A program made the position numbers and the translations under genes. Below the pieces are notes generated by a model that saw only the letters and a list, made by a program, of their open reading frames with translations, made no database searches and was not told the origin of the DNA. From positions 372,001-436,000 of the forward strand of contig NZ_JAUFQP010000007.1 in NCBI RefSeq assembly GCF_030409805.1: a stretch of 64,000 nt of DNA. The letters run 5' to 3'. This document shows positions 54,332-64,000 of the stretch, one piece after another (within the stretch, counting starts at the first letter, position 1; every line of letters begins with the position of its first letter). The stretch is from Algibacter miyuki. Lineage in GTDB: Bacteria > Bacteroidota > Bacteroidia > Flavobacteriales > Flavobacteriaceae.

Positions 54332-55306
54332 ATGCCAGAATTACGCAACAACATTTTAACGATTTTAGGTGAAGATATTAAACCCGGAGAAAGCCGAGAG
54401 GTTAATTTTGATGTGGCTAATTTGCACACATCAACCCCTGTAAATGTGCCCGTTATTATTGAACGCGCAAAAAAACCTGGACCAACTGTACTTTTTACAG
54501 CCGGTATCCATGGCGACGAGGTTAATGGTGTTGAAATTGTACGTCAACTTATTGCAAAAGGAATTAACAAACCGAAAGCAGGCACGGTAATTTGTATTCC
54601 GGTAATTAATGTTTTTGGGTTTATAAACTTAAAACGTGAATTTCCTGATGGCCGCGATTTAAACCGTGTATTCCCAGGGAGCCCTTCGGGATCTTTGGCA
54701 GCTCGTGTAGCCTTTAAATTGGTGAATGAGATTATTCCGTTTGTGGATATTATTTTAGATTTTCATACCGGCGGATCTGGCCGGTTTAATGCACCTCAAT
54801 TACGTTACGTAAAGGACGACATAAAACTTAACGACTTAGCAAAAGCTTTTAATGCACCGTTTGTGTTGTATTCTAAAAACTTATCGAAATCGTTTAGAAC
54901 CACGTGCTATAAATTGGACAAACCTTTATTACTTTTTGAAGGTGGTAAATCGAATCATATTGATGAGGCGGTTACCAATTCTGGTGTGAATGGTAGTAAA
55001 CGCGTTTTAAAACATTTAGGCATGTTAGCCACACATTTTAAAACTTCGAACCCGAAAAAACCTACTATTTTTATTGAAGATAGCAAATGGCAGCGCGCCA
55101 AACTTTCGGGTATGTTTAAGGCTGAAGTCCCTATAGGATCTTACGTGAATAAGCGTGATGTACTAGGAAACATTACCGATCCGTATGGAAAGTTCACCCA
55201 CTTGGTGAAAGCCCCAAATTCAGGATATATTATTAATGTAAACGAATCGCCGATTGTATATCAAGGCGATGCTTTATTTCATATTTCGGCACGTTTGCAA
55301 CATTAA
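54332..55306 (+). CDS. Succinylglutamate desuccinylase/aspartoacylase family protein
   Basis: 324 residues. Zinc-dependent deacylase or carboxypeptidase-like fold. The zinc motif is IHGDEVNGVEIVRQL (His, Glu near residue 51) and the third ligand is in ILDFHTGGSGRFNAPQLRY near 147. A C-terminal beta-rich domain ends the protein. It starts immediately after the rimK stop. AstE-like partners of RimK are known in other bacteria and may remove acyl or glutamyl groups; the substrate here is unknown. Confidence 0.88.
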   Translation: MPELRNNILTILGEDIKPGESREVNFDVANLHTSTPVNVPVIIERAKKPGPTVLFTAGIHGDEVNGVEIVRQLIAKGINKPKAGTVICIPVINVFGFINLKREFPDGRDLNRVFPGSPSGSLAARVAFKLVNEIIPFVDIILDFHTGGSGRFNAPQLRYVKDDIKLNDLAKAFNAPFVLYSKNLSKSFRTTCYKLDKPLLLFEGGKSNHIDEAVTNSGVNGSKRVLKHLGMLATHFKTSNPKKPTIFIEDSKWQRAKLSGMFKAEVPIGSYVNKRDVLGNITDPYGKFTHLVKAPNSGYIINVNESPIVYQGDALFHISARLQH

Positions 55307-55345
55307 ATTTGCGAACCTTTTATAACCACTTCGGACAACCTCAAC

Positions 55346-55915
55346 ATGACGAAAAACGATTTACGAAAAACATATAAAACCCTTAGAAGCAACTTATCGG
55401 CCCACGAAATGGACGATTATAGTTTAGCGATTGCCAATCAGCTTTTAAAATTGCCGGTTTGGGAATATTCGTTTTATCATGTTTTTCTTGCTATTACAGA
55501 ACAAAAGGAGATTAACACCGATTATATTTTGAATATTTTATCGGGAAAGGATAAGAACGTTTTAATTTCTAAAAGTGATTTTAAAACAGGAGGTATGACG
55601 CATTTTTTACTCACCGATAATACACCTATTAAGAAAAACAAATACAATATTCCGGAACCTGTTGATGGTATTGAAATTGCCGACAATAAAGTTGATGTTG
55701 TTTTTATTCCGCTTTTAGCTTTTGATAAAACAGGAAACCGCGTGGGCTATGGCAAAGGTTTTTACGATCGCTTTTTAGCGAAATGCAAACCTGAAACCAT
55801 TAAAATAGGTTTATCTTTTTTTGAAGCTGAAAACGAAATTACCGATGTTTTTGATACAGATGTAAAACTGGATTTTTGCGTAACACCTGAGCAGATTTAT
55901 AAATTTAGAGATTAA
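55346..55915 (+). CDS. 5-Formyltetrahydrofolate cyclo-ligase
   Basis: 189 residues, the usual length. It converts 5-formyl-THF to 5,10-methenyl-THF with ATP. The N-terminal basic region (KNDLRKTYKTLRSNL) and the phosphate/folate motif FIPLLAFDKTGNRVGYGKGF near residue 130 are diagnostic. It lies 39 bp after the AstE-like gene, at the end of the plus-strand block, convergent with lspA. The gene is fau/ygfA-like; I leave the symbol open. Confidence 0.93.
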   Translation: MTKNDLRKTYKTLRSNLSAHEMDDYSLAIANQLLKLPVWEYSFYHVFLAITEQKEINTDYILNILSGKDKNVLISKSDFKTGGMTHFLLTDNTPIKKNKYNIPEPVDGIEIADNKVDVVFIPLLAFDKTGNRVGYGKGFYDRFLAKCKPETIKIGLSFFEAENEITDVFDTDVKLDFCVTPEQIYKFRD

Positions 55916-55933
55916 AACTCTATAACTTGATAA

Positions 55934-56554
55934 TTAACTTTTAGCAAATGCCTTTTTATTAAATACAATAAGCATTAAGAAACCGGTGCTAATAGCCATA
56001 TCAGCAACATTAAAAACGGGTTCGAAGAAATTGAAACGTTTTCCACCATACATTGGAAGCCACTGTGGTAAATCTATTTCGAATAAAGGAAAGTAAAGCA
56101 TATCGACTACTTTACCATGCAATAAGCTATCGTATCCGCCTGCTTCTGGTAAAAATGTAGCCACTTGGCTCATACTATCCTCAAACAGCACCCCGTAAAA
56201 TACCGAATCGATAATGTTTCCTAATGCACCAGCAAAAATTAAAGCAATGGCTGCAATTAAAATTTTAGAACTGCCTTTTTTTGTAGCATCTACCAACCAA
56301 TAACCAATTCCGAAAATAGCGACAACTCGAAATAGCGTTAAGGCTATTTTGGCCGTTCTATCATCTATAAAAGACACAAAATCACTAATTTTTGTACCCC
56401 AAGCCATACCATCATTTTCAATAAAATATATTTTAAACCAACTAAAAACCTCCACATTTTCATGAAGAGTAAAAGTGGTTTTAATATAAATTTTACTCAC
56501 CTGGTCGATAAGTAAAATAGAAACAATAAGTGCGATAGATTTTTTTAACGACAT
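55934..56554 (-). CDS. lspA: Lipoprotein signal peptidase
   Basis: 206 residues, longer than the E. coli enzyme because of an insert before the second conserved block, as is usual in Bacteroidota. Four membrane helices. The catalytic Asp pair is in ALGNIIDSVFYGV near residue 114 and VFNVADMAISTGF near 188. It removes signal peptides of diacylglyceryl-modified prolipoproteins in the inner membrane. It is behind a terminator that separates it from the dksA-like gene upstream. Confidence 0.94.
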   Translation of the reverse strand: MSLKKSIALIVSILLIDQVSKIYIKTTFTLHENVEVFSWFKIYFIENDGMAWGTKISDFVSFIDDRTAKIALTLFRVVAIFGIGYWLVDATKKGSSKILIAAIALIFAGALGNIIDSVFYGVLFEDSMSQVATFLPEAGGYDSLLHGKVVDMLYFPLFEIDLPQWLPMYGGKRFNFFEPVFNVADMAISTGFLMLIVFNKKAFAKS

Positions 56555-56581
56555 TAATATAATGCTAGTTTTGGTTTAAAT

Positions 56582-56615
56582 AAAAACGTCTCGCTTATAT
56601 AGTCGAGACGTTTTT
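56582..56615 (-). terminator. Terminator of the dksA-like gene
   Basis: A 12-bp stem (56582-56593 with 56604-56615, core ACGTCTCG/CGAGACGT) and a 10-nt loop with A and T runs. It lies 21 bp past the dksA-like stop and 28 bp before the lspA start. Confidence 0.85.
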
Positions 56616-56635
56616 AATATAAATTTTAAACGGGT

Positions 56636-57013
56636 TTATTGCATGTTTTTAGCCTCGATACTTAATGTAGCGTGCGGCACCAGCTCTAAACGTTTTTTAT
56701 TTATCAGTTTTCCTGTAACTCGGCAAATACCGAAAGTTTTATTTTCAATACGGATTAAAGCATTTTTTAAATCACGAATAAACTTTTCTTGACGAATAGC
56801 CAATTGCGAGTTAGACTCCTTGCTCATTACAGCACTTCCTTCATCAAAAGCCTTAAATTGAGGCGATGTATCTTCCGTTCCATTATTATGGTCGTTCATA
56901 TACGCACTTTGAATAAGTGCTAAATCGTGTTGTGCTTTCTTTATTTTTTCGCCTATTAGCACTTTAAATTCTGCTAAATCAGCATCCGAGTATCTTACCG
57001 TATTTTCTGCCAT
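56636..57013 (-). CDS. TraR/DksA-family transcription factor
   Basis: 125 residues. A coiled-coil N-terminal half (about 1-80) is followed by a zinc-finger-like segment, FGICRVTGKLI...VPHATLS. Instead of the four cysteines of classical DksA there is one Cys and a His, which is the pattern found widely in Bacteroidota. The protein probably binds RNA polymerase through the secondary channel, with or without ppGpp. It lies 4 bp after ileS and is clearly co-transcribed with it. Confidence 0.87.
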   Translation of the reverse strand: MAENTVRYSDADLAEFKVLIGEKIKKAQHDLALIQSAYMNDHNNGTEDTSPQFKAFDEGSAVMSKESNSQLAIRQEKFIRDLKNALIRIENKTFGICRVTGKLINKKRLELVPHATLSIEAKNMQ

Positions 57014-57017
57014 AATT

Positions 57018-60000
57018 TTAGTTTTTTTCTATAAATAATTTAGTATTTACTTCATCGAAAGCAATTTCTATACCATCTTCTAGTTTATCAACAATTTTTA
57101 ATTCGTTCGTTAATGTTTCCGACTTAATATACGCGAGATTAGCTTCTACAGCCTTCACAATATGCTCGTCGGATTGGAACGTTACGGTAATACGATCTGT
57201 AACTTCAAAACCAGAATCTTTACGTAAGTTTTGTATGCGATTTATCAACTCTCTCGCCACACCTTCTTTGCGTAAATCTTCGGTAATTGTTACATCTAAA
57301 GCCACTGTTAAAGCGCCTTCGTTTGCAACCAACCAACCTTCGATATCTTGTGATGTAATCTCTACATCTCCACGCTCTAAGGTAATATTTTTACCATTAA
57401 CTTCGACGTCTAAAATACCATTTTGCTCAATATTTTTTATATCATTGGCACTGAAGTTATTAACGAGTTGCGCAATAGCTTTCATGTCTTTTCCAAAACG
57501 CGGCCCAAGGACTTTAAAATTTGGTTTTATTTGTTTTACTAAAATATCAGAAGCATCTTCTAAAACTTCAACCTCTTTCACATTAACCTCCGATTTTATA
57601 AGGTCTGCAACAGCTAAAATTTCATTTTTCTGCGATTCACTATCAATAGGAATCATTATTTTTTGTAAAGGTTGTCTTACTTTAATTTTTTCTTTAGCAC
57701 GTAAAGACAGTACTAATGATGAAATAATTTGAGCACTTTCCATCTTGTTCTCTAGAGACTTATCAACAAAATTTTCATCAAATACTGGAAAAGTTGATAG
57801 ATGTACACTCTCAAAAGATTCTTTTTTGGTAACTGAATTTAAATCTAAATACAGTTTATCCATAAAGAATGGTGCAATTGGCGCTCCTAATTTAGCGATA
57901 GTTTCCATACACGTATAAAGTGTTTGGTAAGCTGAAATTTTATCTTGTTGATAATCGCCTTTCCAGAAACGTCTTCTACTTAAACGTACAAACCAGTTAC
58001 TTACGTAATCTTGCGTGAAATCTGAAATAGCACGAGCTGCTTTTGTAGGTTCGTAATCGGCATAAAACGCATCTACTTTCTGAATTAATGTATGTAATTC
58101 TGAAAGAATCCATCGATCAATTTCAGGACGTTCGTTTAATGGCACATCGGCTTCGCTATAGTTGAAATTATCTAAATTAGCATATAACTGAAAGAATGAA
58201 TAGGTGTTGTAAAGTGTTCCGAAGAATTTACGTTTTACTTCCTCTATACCTTCTAAATCGAATTTTAAATTATCCCACGGATTTGCATTAGCAATCATGT
58301 ACCAACGTGTAGCATCGGCACCATATGTTCCTAAAGTTTCAAAAGGGTCTACGGCGTTACCTAAACGCTTAGACATTTTTTGTCCGTTTTTGTCTAGTAC
58401 CAATCCGTTAGACACTACGTTTTTGTATGCTACAGAATCGAAAACCATGGTTGCGATGGCGTGAAGGGTATAAAACCATCCACGTGTTTGGTCGACACCT
58501 TCTGCAATAAAATCTGCTGGAAACGATTTGTTTTCGTCAATTTTCTCTTTATTTTCAAACGGATAATGCCATTGTGCATAAGGCATAGAACCAGAATCGA
58601 ACCAAACATCAATTAAATCGCTTTCGCGTTTCATGGGTTGTCCGTTTGCTGAAACTAAAGTAATTTCGTCAACTATATTTTTATGTAAATCTATTTTTGC
58701 GTAGTTTTCTTCGGAATTGTTTCCAACTTCAAACTCTTCAAAAATATCTTTTGCCAGTACACCTGCTGCAACTGCTTTTTGCATTTCTGCTTTAAGTTCT
58801 TCAACAGAACCTATACAAATTTCCTCTTTACCATCTTCTGTTCTCCAGATTGGTAAAGGAATTCCCCAATAACGTGAACGCGATAAATTCCAGTCGTTTG
58901 CATTTGCTAACCAATTTCCAAAACGCCCTTCTCCAGTCGATTTTGGCTTCCAGTTAATACCTGTATTTAACTCGTGCATGCGCCCTTTAATATCGGTTAC
59001 TTTAATAAACCAAGAATCTAAAGGGTAATATAGAATTGGTTTATCGGTACGCCAGCAATGTGGGTAACTGTGCTTATATTTTTCAACCTTAAAGGCCTTG
59101 TTTTCATTTTTCAATTTAAGAGCTAATCTCTCATCGACACTCAAATAGCTTTTTAAATCAGCAATAACTGGTTTTAATTTCTCTTGTTGTTTTGCCAATT
59201 CTACAATAAGATCTTCTTCACTTAAATATTCAGATTTCACATATTCTTCTGAAAAACCATAAATATCATCTTTAATTTCGGGTCTAAAACGACCTTGTAA
59301 ATCTACAAGTGGTACTAAGTTATCGTTTTCATCTTTCACCAACATTGGCGGAATTTCAGGCACAGCTTGTTTTGCCACCAAGGCATCATCAGCTCCAAAA
59401 GTTGGGGCCGTATGTACAATTCCGGTTCCATCTTCTGTGGTTACAAAATCTCCTGCAATAATTCTAAAAGCATTTTCAGGATTATCGTTTGGCAAGGCGT
59501 ATGGCAATAATTGTTCGTATTTAATACCAACTAGATCTTTACCTATGAATTCTTTTACTACGAAATATGGAATTTTTTTATCACCATCTTTATATTCTAA
59601 AAGTGCTGATTTTTCTTCAACTCTTTTAAATTTTCCGTCAAATTGTTTGTTAACCAAAGCTTTTGCCAAAATAACATTCATAGGTTTGAATGTGTATTGG
59701 TTATATGTTTCAACTAAAACATAATCTATTTTTGGCCCTACGGTTAACGCCGTATTAGACGGTAATGTCCAAGGTGTAGTAGTCCATGCTGTGAAATGGA
59801 TATCGCCTTCGTTTTGTAAAAAATCTGGCAATGTGCTTTCTACGGCTTTAAACTGAGCAACAATAGTTGTATCGGTTACATCTTGATAGGCTCCAGGTTG
59901 ATTAACCTCGTGCGAACTTAGACCTGTTCCTGCTTTTGGCGAATACGGTTGAATGGTATAACCTTTATACATGAGGTTTTTGCTGTAAATTTCTTTCAGC

Positions 60001-60491
60001 AACCACCAAACAGTTTCCATGTATTTTGGTTCGTAAGTTACGTATGGATCGTCCATATCTACCCAATAGCCCATTTTTTGGGTCAGGTCGTTCCAAACAT
60101 CAGTATAACGCATTACAGCTTTTCGACATGCCGCATTATAATCTTCAACAGAAATGGTTTTACCAATATCTTCTTTGGTTATGCCAAGTTCTTTTTCTAC
60201 ACCTAACTCAATAGGTAAACCGTGGGTATCCCAACCAGCTTTACGCTTAACTTGGTAACCTTTCATGGTTTTGTAACGTGGAAAAATATCTTTTATAGCA
60301 CGTGCTAAAACATGGTGTACACCTGGCAATCCGTTTGCTGAAGGAGGTCCTTCAAAAAACACAAAAGGCTTATTGCCTTCTCGCGTGGTTACACTTTTTT
60401 CAAATATGTTATTTTCTTGCCAGTAGTTTAAGATTTGATCTGCTACGTTTGGCAAGTCAAGTCCTTTATATTCAGGAAATTTAGCGCTCAT
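57018..60491 (-). CDS. ileS: Isoleucyl-tRNA synthetase
   Basis: 1157 residues, of the longer type without the E. coli-style C-terminal zinc finger. It charges tRNA-Ile and edits valine. The HIGH motif is PGVHHVLARAIKD near residue 57 (HHVL), the KMSKR signature is KNGQKMSKRLGN near 690, and a long CP1 editing domain lies between. The C-terminal anticodon domain ends with the TFQSDEH region. It is followed at 4 bp by a dksA-like gene. TTCTTATAAGAA (60502-60513) upstream is a perfect palindrome; no T-box was found. Confidence 0.96.
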   Translation of the reverse strand: MSAKFPEYKGLDLPNVADQILNYWQENNIFEKSVTTREGNKPFVFFEGPPSANGLPGVHHVLARAIKDIFPRYKTMKGYQVKRKAGWDTHGLPIELGVEKELGITKEDIGKTISVEDYNAACRKAVMRYTDVWNDLTQKMGYWVDMDDPYVTYEPKYMETVWWLLKEIYSKNLMYKGYTIQPYSPKAGTGLSSHEVNQPGAYQDVTDTTIVAQFKAVESTLPDFLQNEGDIHFTAWTTTPWTLPSNTALTVGPKIDYVLVETYNQYTFKPMNVILAKALVNKQFDGKFKRVEEKSALLEYKDGDKKIPYFVVKEFIGKDLVGIKYEQLLPYALPNDNPENAFRIIAGDFVTTEDGTGIVHTAPTFGADDALVAKQAVPEIPPMLVKDENDNLVPLVDLQGRFRPEIKDDIYGFSEEYVKSEYLSEEDLIVELAKQQEKLKPVIADLKSYLSVDERLALKLKNENKAFKVEKYKHSYPHCWRTDKPILYYPLDSWFIKVTDIKGRMHELNTGINWKPKSTGEGRFGNWLANANDWNLSRSRYWGIPLPIWRTEDGKEEICIGSVEELKAEMQKAVAAGVLAKDIFEEFEVGNNSEENYAKIDLHKNIVDEITLVSANGQPMKRESDLIDVWFDSGSMPYAQWHYPFENKEKIDENKSFPADFIAEGVDQTRGWFYTLHAIATMVFDSVAYKNVVSNGLVLDKNGQKMSKRLGNAVDPFETLGTYGADATRWYMIANANPWDNLKFDLEGIEEVKRKFFGTLYNTYSFFQLYANLDNFNYSEADVPLNERPEIDRWILSELHTLIQKVDAFYADYEPTKAARAISDFTQDYVSNWFVRLSRRRFWKGDYQQDKISAYQTLYTCMETIAKLGAPIAPFFMDKLYLDLNSVTKKESFESVHLSTFPVFDENFVDKSLENKMESAQIISSLVLSLRAKEKIKVRQPLQKIMIPIDSESQKNEILAVADLIKSEVNVKEVEVLEDASDILVKQIKPNFKVLGPRFGKDMKAIAQLVNNFSANDIKNIEQNGILDVEVNGKNITLERGDVEITSQDIEGWLVANEGALTVALDVTITEDLRKEGVARELINRIQNLRKDSGFEVTDRITVTFQSDEHIVKAVEANLAYIKSETLTNELKIVDKLEDGIEIAFDEVNTKLFIEKN

Positions 60492-60555
60492 CTATCAGTA
60501 ATTCTTATAAGAACGCGAATTTAAGGAATTATACTTAAACCATTAATTTTATAAC

Positions 60556-60585
60556 AAAAAAAAGACTGCATCACAGCAGTCTTTT
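60556..60585 (-). terminator. Terminator of the 60609 surface protein gene
   Basis: A 10-bp stem (60560-60569 with 60576-60585) AAAAGACTGC/GCAGTCTTTT, 6-nt loop, 23 bp past the stop; the A run on the plus strand gives the U tail. Confidence 0.8.
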
Positions 60586-60608
60586 AAATTTTGATATTGT
60601 TTATATAT

Positions 60609-63600
60609 TTAATTTATGATTATTTTTTTATTTACCACATTTTCTGCGTCGGTTCTTAACCAAACTACATAGGCACCTGTTTCTAAATTACTAAACTGAA
60701 TACCGCTATCTAACTCACTGGCCGACACATTACTCTGCTCGAAAACTATTTGACCTCGCATATTAACCAAAGCCAACTTAGTAACATCTGATGACAGTTT
60801 TTTAGCGTAAAATGTTTTGGTATTATTTTGATAATACACAAAATTATCATCTACCAAAACTTCTTGATTACTTAAAGATTGTTGTTCGTCTTGAAATACA
60901 ATTTCGAATCTTTTATTAAATATACCTTGAGTAGAAGTGAAACGATACGCTGATTCTTGCGTTAAATCGAAATACGTCCCTGTGAGGTTATCTCTTAAAT
61001 AAACTGCTTGATCGCTATCTAAACTCACTTGTTCTGTGAGTTTGATTTCAAAAGTATAATCGCCCGACGACTTAAAGTTTAATGCCACCGCTTTATCATC
61101 TGTGATTGCAGCGTAAGCTTGTATATTCATACTTAAACCATCCAACTCTAAATTTAAATCGTTGTTACTACATTCCTCACATTTAGCATCGTAACCATAA
61201 TCGAAACCATCTGTAGTATACTCACTAAAACCAAGTAATAATTCTCTTTTAGAAGCTGGCCCAGTTACCGAATTAAACTCTAAGCGTAGCTTTTTCATAC
61301 TATCGTCTTCTTCCGAAGTACTTTTAGCTACAGTGGTATTTTTTACCGCTTTTCCATTGGCAGATTTCAAGAATGTAGAACCTTCAGAATCTCCTCCGTT
61401 AGCATCAGCTTCCTTAACAAATAGACGTTGTCCGTTATTAAACATTATATTTCCGTCTTTAACAATTTCAACAATAAACCCTTGACCAACAGGCAAGTAT
61501 CTTGTTGGTAATTGAGAACCTGAAACACCACCACCTGTGGTTGCTCCTTCTAATCCTACAAACTGACGCGCACGCACAGAACCTACTTTTGTAATCTGTG
61601 CATACCCTCCATTATATTCATTAAGATTGTGAGAACTTCCACTCCATTGTTGCCAAACTTGTATCGGCCCATCAATAACTCCTGCATTATCATCTATAAA
61701 TGCATGAATATCTAATGCTGATGGATAAGGGTTCCCTAAAAGGAATTCTGTTTTTGAAACCGAAGCTACAGAACCATCGCCTCCTTTGTCTTTTACATCT
61801 ATTAAAATGGTACCGTTATTTGGTTTTCCTTCAAAAATATATTGCTGTTCTAAACCACCATTACCAGATCCTTTTTGAGTGTACCCAACACCTGATTTTA
61901 TATCTGTATTAGTAGCTACTTGTGCCCAATCCCAATATGATAATCCGTTGATATAAATATACAACCAATACGTACTTATACTATTACTACCAGTATATCC
62001 GGAAGTAAACGCAGGGTTTAATCCAGTATCAAATTTCAACATATCCATTTTGAACACTTCATTATTAGGGTTATTTGTTGATGCATTATTATTAGATAAC
62101 GTTGTAACACCAGCAGCTCCAACTGGAGACGCCCAATAATTATACCAATACGGATTTGCAGTTCCTTCTTGCCTACGCAGTGTTTTCCCGTTTGCAGAGG
62201 TTACTAAATCACTATCCATGGTTTGAATAAGTTGTGAATCGTCCATGAGATCTAACGTTCCATTAAGTTCAAAATACCATGTATTTGCAACTTCGTTATC
62301 ACCATTTACTTTCAGTGTATTTCCGTCGTTAATTAACAAACCTAAAGTGGTGTGGGACTTTGAGGTGGTAACATCGTTTTGAATATCTACAATAGACCAA
62401 TCTTTATTATTCACTTCATCTGTAATATCCCAAACATCGCCATGTAACCAAGTTGCTTTGTTCGACCAATCGCCATCAGCAACCGACACATAAGGCATTG
62501 GTGCCGTTTGCTCTTGTATTGTTGTAATATTATGTAATGTAAGCGTATTGTTATTGCTAGAAGCGTCGGCAGTTGTTACATTCACAATGTCTGTCATTGG
62601 GTAATACCCCTCTAATGTACTCCAAGCGACTTTATCACTAGTTTGTAAATCTTGAATATCTTTAGGTATCACTTTACCAATAACATTGCCGCCGTTATCC
62701 CCTATTTCTTGATAAACCATTTGCTGAATCTGCTCATCACTTAGTGCTTTTTGGAATACACGAACCTCATCGATATTGCCTCGAAAGTGACCAAAACTTG
62801 GAAGCCTATTTGTTGGGTAATGTCCAATCCTGAAATTTCGATTGGTGTAATCATGTTTTGTCCCATTGAAATTTTTGGTTATTAATTCAGAATTAATCCC
62901 AGGATCTGTAACCGTATTTAGTAATCTTCCATTAAGGTAAATTTTCACACTTTCAGTATCCGCATCAAAAACACCCGCAAGATGATACCAAATATCATCT
63001 TCCAACGATATACCGAATGAAGGATCAGGTTGTGCTTGATAGTTATTCATTGGATAATTACTAGAAGCCGTAACATCATTTTGTGCCACAATTAAAAATG
63101 CAGGCGTACGTCCATTTGTAATATACAAACGCATACTTTCTTGGCCTGCGATACTATACATATTTGGCAAATTCGCCCCCCCATCACTTTTAATTTTAAC
63201 CCAAGCCATTAAGGTTCCTGAACGCCAGTTTGTAATAAAAGTCTCAGTATCTAAATAATCGTCCACACCATCAAAATCAATGGTTGCATTTGATACAAAC
63301 GTGGTCATATCATCACGATAATCTAAATCGCCATCAGAAATTAAATCGCCATCAGTATCAGGCAATATGGATAAGTCGGTAGGATCTTCAATATCTTCGT
63401 TTACATCTAAAGTAGTATCATTAACACCGTTAGTTTCAAAAGCATCATCAAGACCATCATTATCGGTATCAACATTAGAAATAGCATTAGCTAATCCGTT
63501 TTCCAAAATATCTGGAATACCGTCGTCATCAGCATCTGTATCCATAAAATCGGCTACAGTATCTCCATCAGTATCTTCCGGAATTAAACCGCCTGGATAG

Positions 63601-64000
63601 TTATTATCTAATCCTTGAGCATCATAAGTGTAACTTGGTAAAATATACCCTTTGGTTTTTTGAGCTTCAATATTATCAGGAATACCATCATCATCGGAAT
63701 CTAAATCTAAGTGATTTGGAATACCATCGGAATCGGAATGAACACCCGCATTATATGATAATTCAAAAATTTGCAATGTGGCGTTAGAATTAGATCCATT
63801 ATTTTTTGCTACCCTAATCTCCAATTTATCTATTCCGCCAGGGATATTAATTAATGCAGAATTATTTGGTGCATTACTAGAAGAACTATTTGTTCCAATT
63901 ATAGTTTGATCATAAAATGTTCCGGTAGTTACATTAATATCAGTGATTGTAATAGGTACATTTACACCATTTATAGTAGCCACTAAATCGGCTCTGTCCT
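60609..64000 (-). CDS. Large type IX-secreted surface protein with TSP type 3 repeats and LamG domain (5' end outside window)
   Basis: The frame is open to the window edge at 64000; the GTG at 63983 is not a reliable start. About 1130 residues are visible. The first 70 residues are Ser/Asn-rich. Four calcium-binding thrombospondin type 3-like stretches follow ([20 protein letters not shown] and three more, residues about 80-220). A LamG/concanavalin-like domain spans about 230-420 ([31 protein letters not shown]). A long beta-rich tail ends with a type A sorting domain ([20 protein letters not shown]). It is probably an adhesin or carbohydrate-binding surface protein. Confidence 0.85.
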   Translation of the reverse strand, partial: DRADLVATINGVNVPITITDINVTTGTFYDQTIIGTNSSSSNAPNNSALINIPGGIDKLEIRVAKNNGSNSNATLQIFELSYNAGVHSDSDGIPNHLDLDSDDDGIPDNIEAQKTKGYILPSYTYDAQGLDNNYPGGLIPEDTDGDTVADFMDTDADDDGIPDILENGLANAISNVDTDNDGLDDAFETNGVNDTTLDVNEDIEDPTDLSILPDTDGDLISDGDLDYRDDMTTFVSNATIDFDGVDDYLDTETFITNWRSGTLMAWVKIKSDGGANLPNMYSIAGQESMRLYITNGRTPAFLIVAQNDVTASSNYPMNNYQAQPDPSFGISLEDDIWYHLAGVFDADTESVKIYLNGRLLNTVTDPGINSELITKNFNGTKHDYTNRNFRIGHYPTNRLPSFGHFRGNIDEVRVFQKALSDEQIQQMVYQEIGDNGGNVIGKVIPKDIQDLQTSDKVAWSTLEGYYPMTDIVNVTTADASSNNNTLTLHNITTIQEQTAPMPYVSVADGDWSNKATWLHGDVWDITDEVNNKDWSIVDIQNDVTTSKSHTTLGLLINDGNTLKVNGDNEVANTWYFELNGTLDLMDDSQLIQTMDSDLVTSANGKTLRRQEGTANPYWYNYWASPVGAAGVTTLSNNNASTNNPNNEVFKMDMLKFDTGLNPAFTSGYTGSNSISTYWLYIYINGLSYWDWAQVATNTDIKSGVGYTQKGSGNGGLEQQYIFEGKPNNGTILIDVKDKGGDGSVASVSKTEFLLGNPYPSALDIHAFIDDNAGVIDGPIQVWQQWSGSSHNLNEYNGGYAQITKVGSVRARQFVGLEGATTGGGVSGSQLPTRYLPVGQGFIVEIVKDGNIMFNNGQRLFVKEADANGGDSEGSTFLKSANGKAVKNTTVAKSTSEEDDSMKKLRLEFNSVTGPASKRELLLGFSEYTTDGFDYGYDAKCEECSNNDLNLELDGLSMNIQAYAAITDDKAVALNFKSSGDYTFEIKLTEQVSLDSDQAVYLRDNLTGTYFDLTQESAYRFTSTQGIFNKRFEIVFQDEQQSLSNQEVLVDDNFVYYQNNTKTFYAKKLSSDVTKLALVNMRGQIVFEQSNVSASELDSGIQFSNLETGAYVVWLRTDAENVVNKKIIIN

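Noticed and set aside
57235-57732. 165-codon open frame on the plus strand opposite ileS
   Set aside because: It is antisense to a fully intact ileS, has no recognisable domain and only reflects the low stop frequency opposite an AT-rich gene.
60492-60608. T-box leader for ileS
   Set aside because: No T-box sequence or stem I-like fold; only a 12-nt palindrome. T-boxes are not expected in Bacteroidota.
1-64000. tRNA, rRNA, CRISPR or insertion sequence
   Set aside because: All gaps were read on both strands; none shows a cloverleaf with CCA-type end, regularly spaced repeats or a transposase with terminal repeats.

Overview
The window looks like chromosomal DNA from a marine-type member of the Flavobacteriaceae (Bacteroidota). 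The evidence is low GC content, many promoters of the Bacteroidota type (-7 element TAnnTTTG, sometimes with TTG about 19-21 nt upstream), type IX secretion C-terminal sorting domains, an Oar-like and a plug/barrel TonB-dependent receptor, DUF2480, DUF3078 and DUF5689 proteins, a Wolinella-type SdhC-A-B operon and the ileS-dksA-lspA neighbourhood. I see no rRNA, tRNA, CRISPR array, insertion sequence or prophage. The genus cannot be fixed from the sequence alone.

Layout. 1-5.6 kb: end of a large outer-membrane protein, an M28 peptidase and the sdhCAB operon (minus strand). 5.7-12.4 kb: secreted metalloprotease, aminopeptidase P, aspartokinase with a divergent ACT-domain protein, an alpha/beta hydrolase and a small zinc-ribbon-like protein. 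12.4-14 kb: thiL and a second small zinc-ribbon-like paralogue. 14.2-24.3 kb: a SUF iron-sulfur assembly region (sufA-like, sufB, lipoprotein, sufC, sufD, histidine kinase, sufS, META lipoprotein, sufE, sufT-like, DUF2480, DUF3078). 24.3-28.9 kb: class A penicillin-binding protein, hflX and a cytosolic endonuclease/exonuclease/phosphatase (EEP) enzyme. 29.4-36.4 kb: a TonB receptor, DUF5689 lipoprotein and PhoD-like phosphodiesterase in a row, divergent from an exported EEP paralogue; I read this as a possible phosphodiester or nucleic-acid scavenging locus. 36.5-42.2 kb: small membrane protein, Oar-like TonB receptor with a perfect 16-nt palindrome in its promoter, and pgi. 42.2-48.3 kb: M23 peptidase, tryptophan dioxygenase, DUF3108 protein, HPPD and homogentisate dioxygenase, an aromatic amino-acid catabolic cluster. 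48.6-52.7 kb: patatin-BamA-like protein and uvrC. 53.0-55.9 kb: a rimB-like/rimK/astE-like operon and a 5-formyl-THF cyclo-ligase. 55.9-60.5 kb: lspA, dksA-like and ileS. 60.6-64 kb: a large type IX-secreted surface protein that runs off the window.

The most unusual signals are non-coding. Two intergenic stretches (about 52.91-53.01 kb and 46.98-47.12 kb, both written on the plus strand) share a core that folds into a long hairpin, flanked by the same short unpaired boxes (an ATTG box 5' and a GGAAAGC or GAAAGCC box 3') and closed by outer helices that differ in sequence but still pair. This looks like a structured RNA or small repeat family of Flavobacteriia. Other points are the ACT-domain protein divergent from aspartokinase, the NTF2-like histidine kinase inside the SUF cluster, inverted repeats at the suf and Oar-like promoters, a His-to-Cys change at a zinc-ligand position of the M23 peptidase, and heptad-phased spacer tracts behind both EEP genes.
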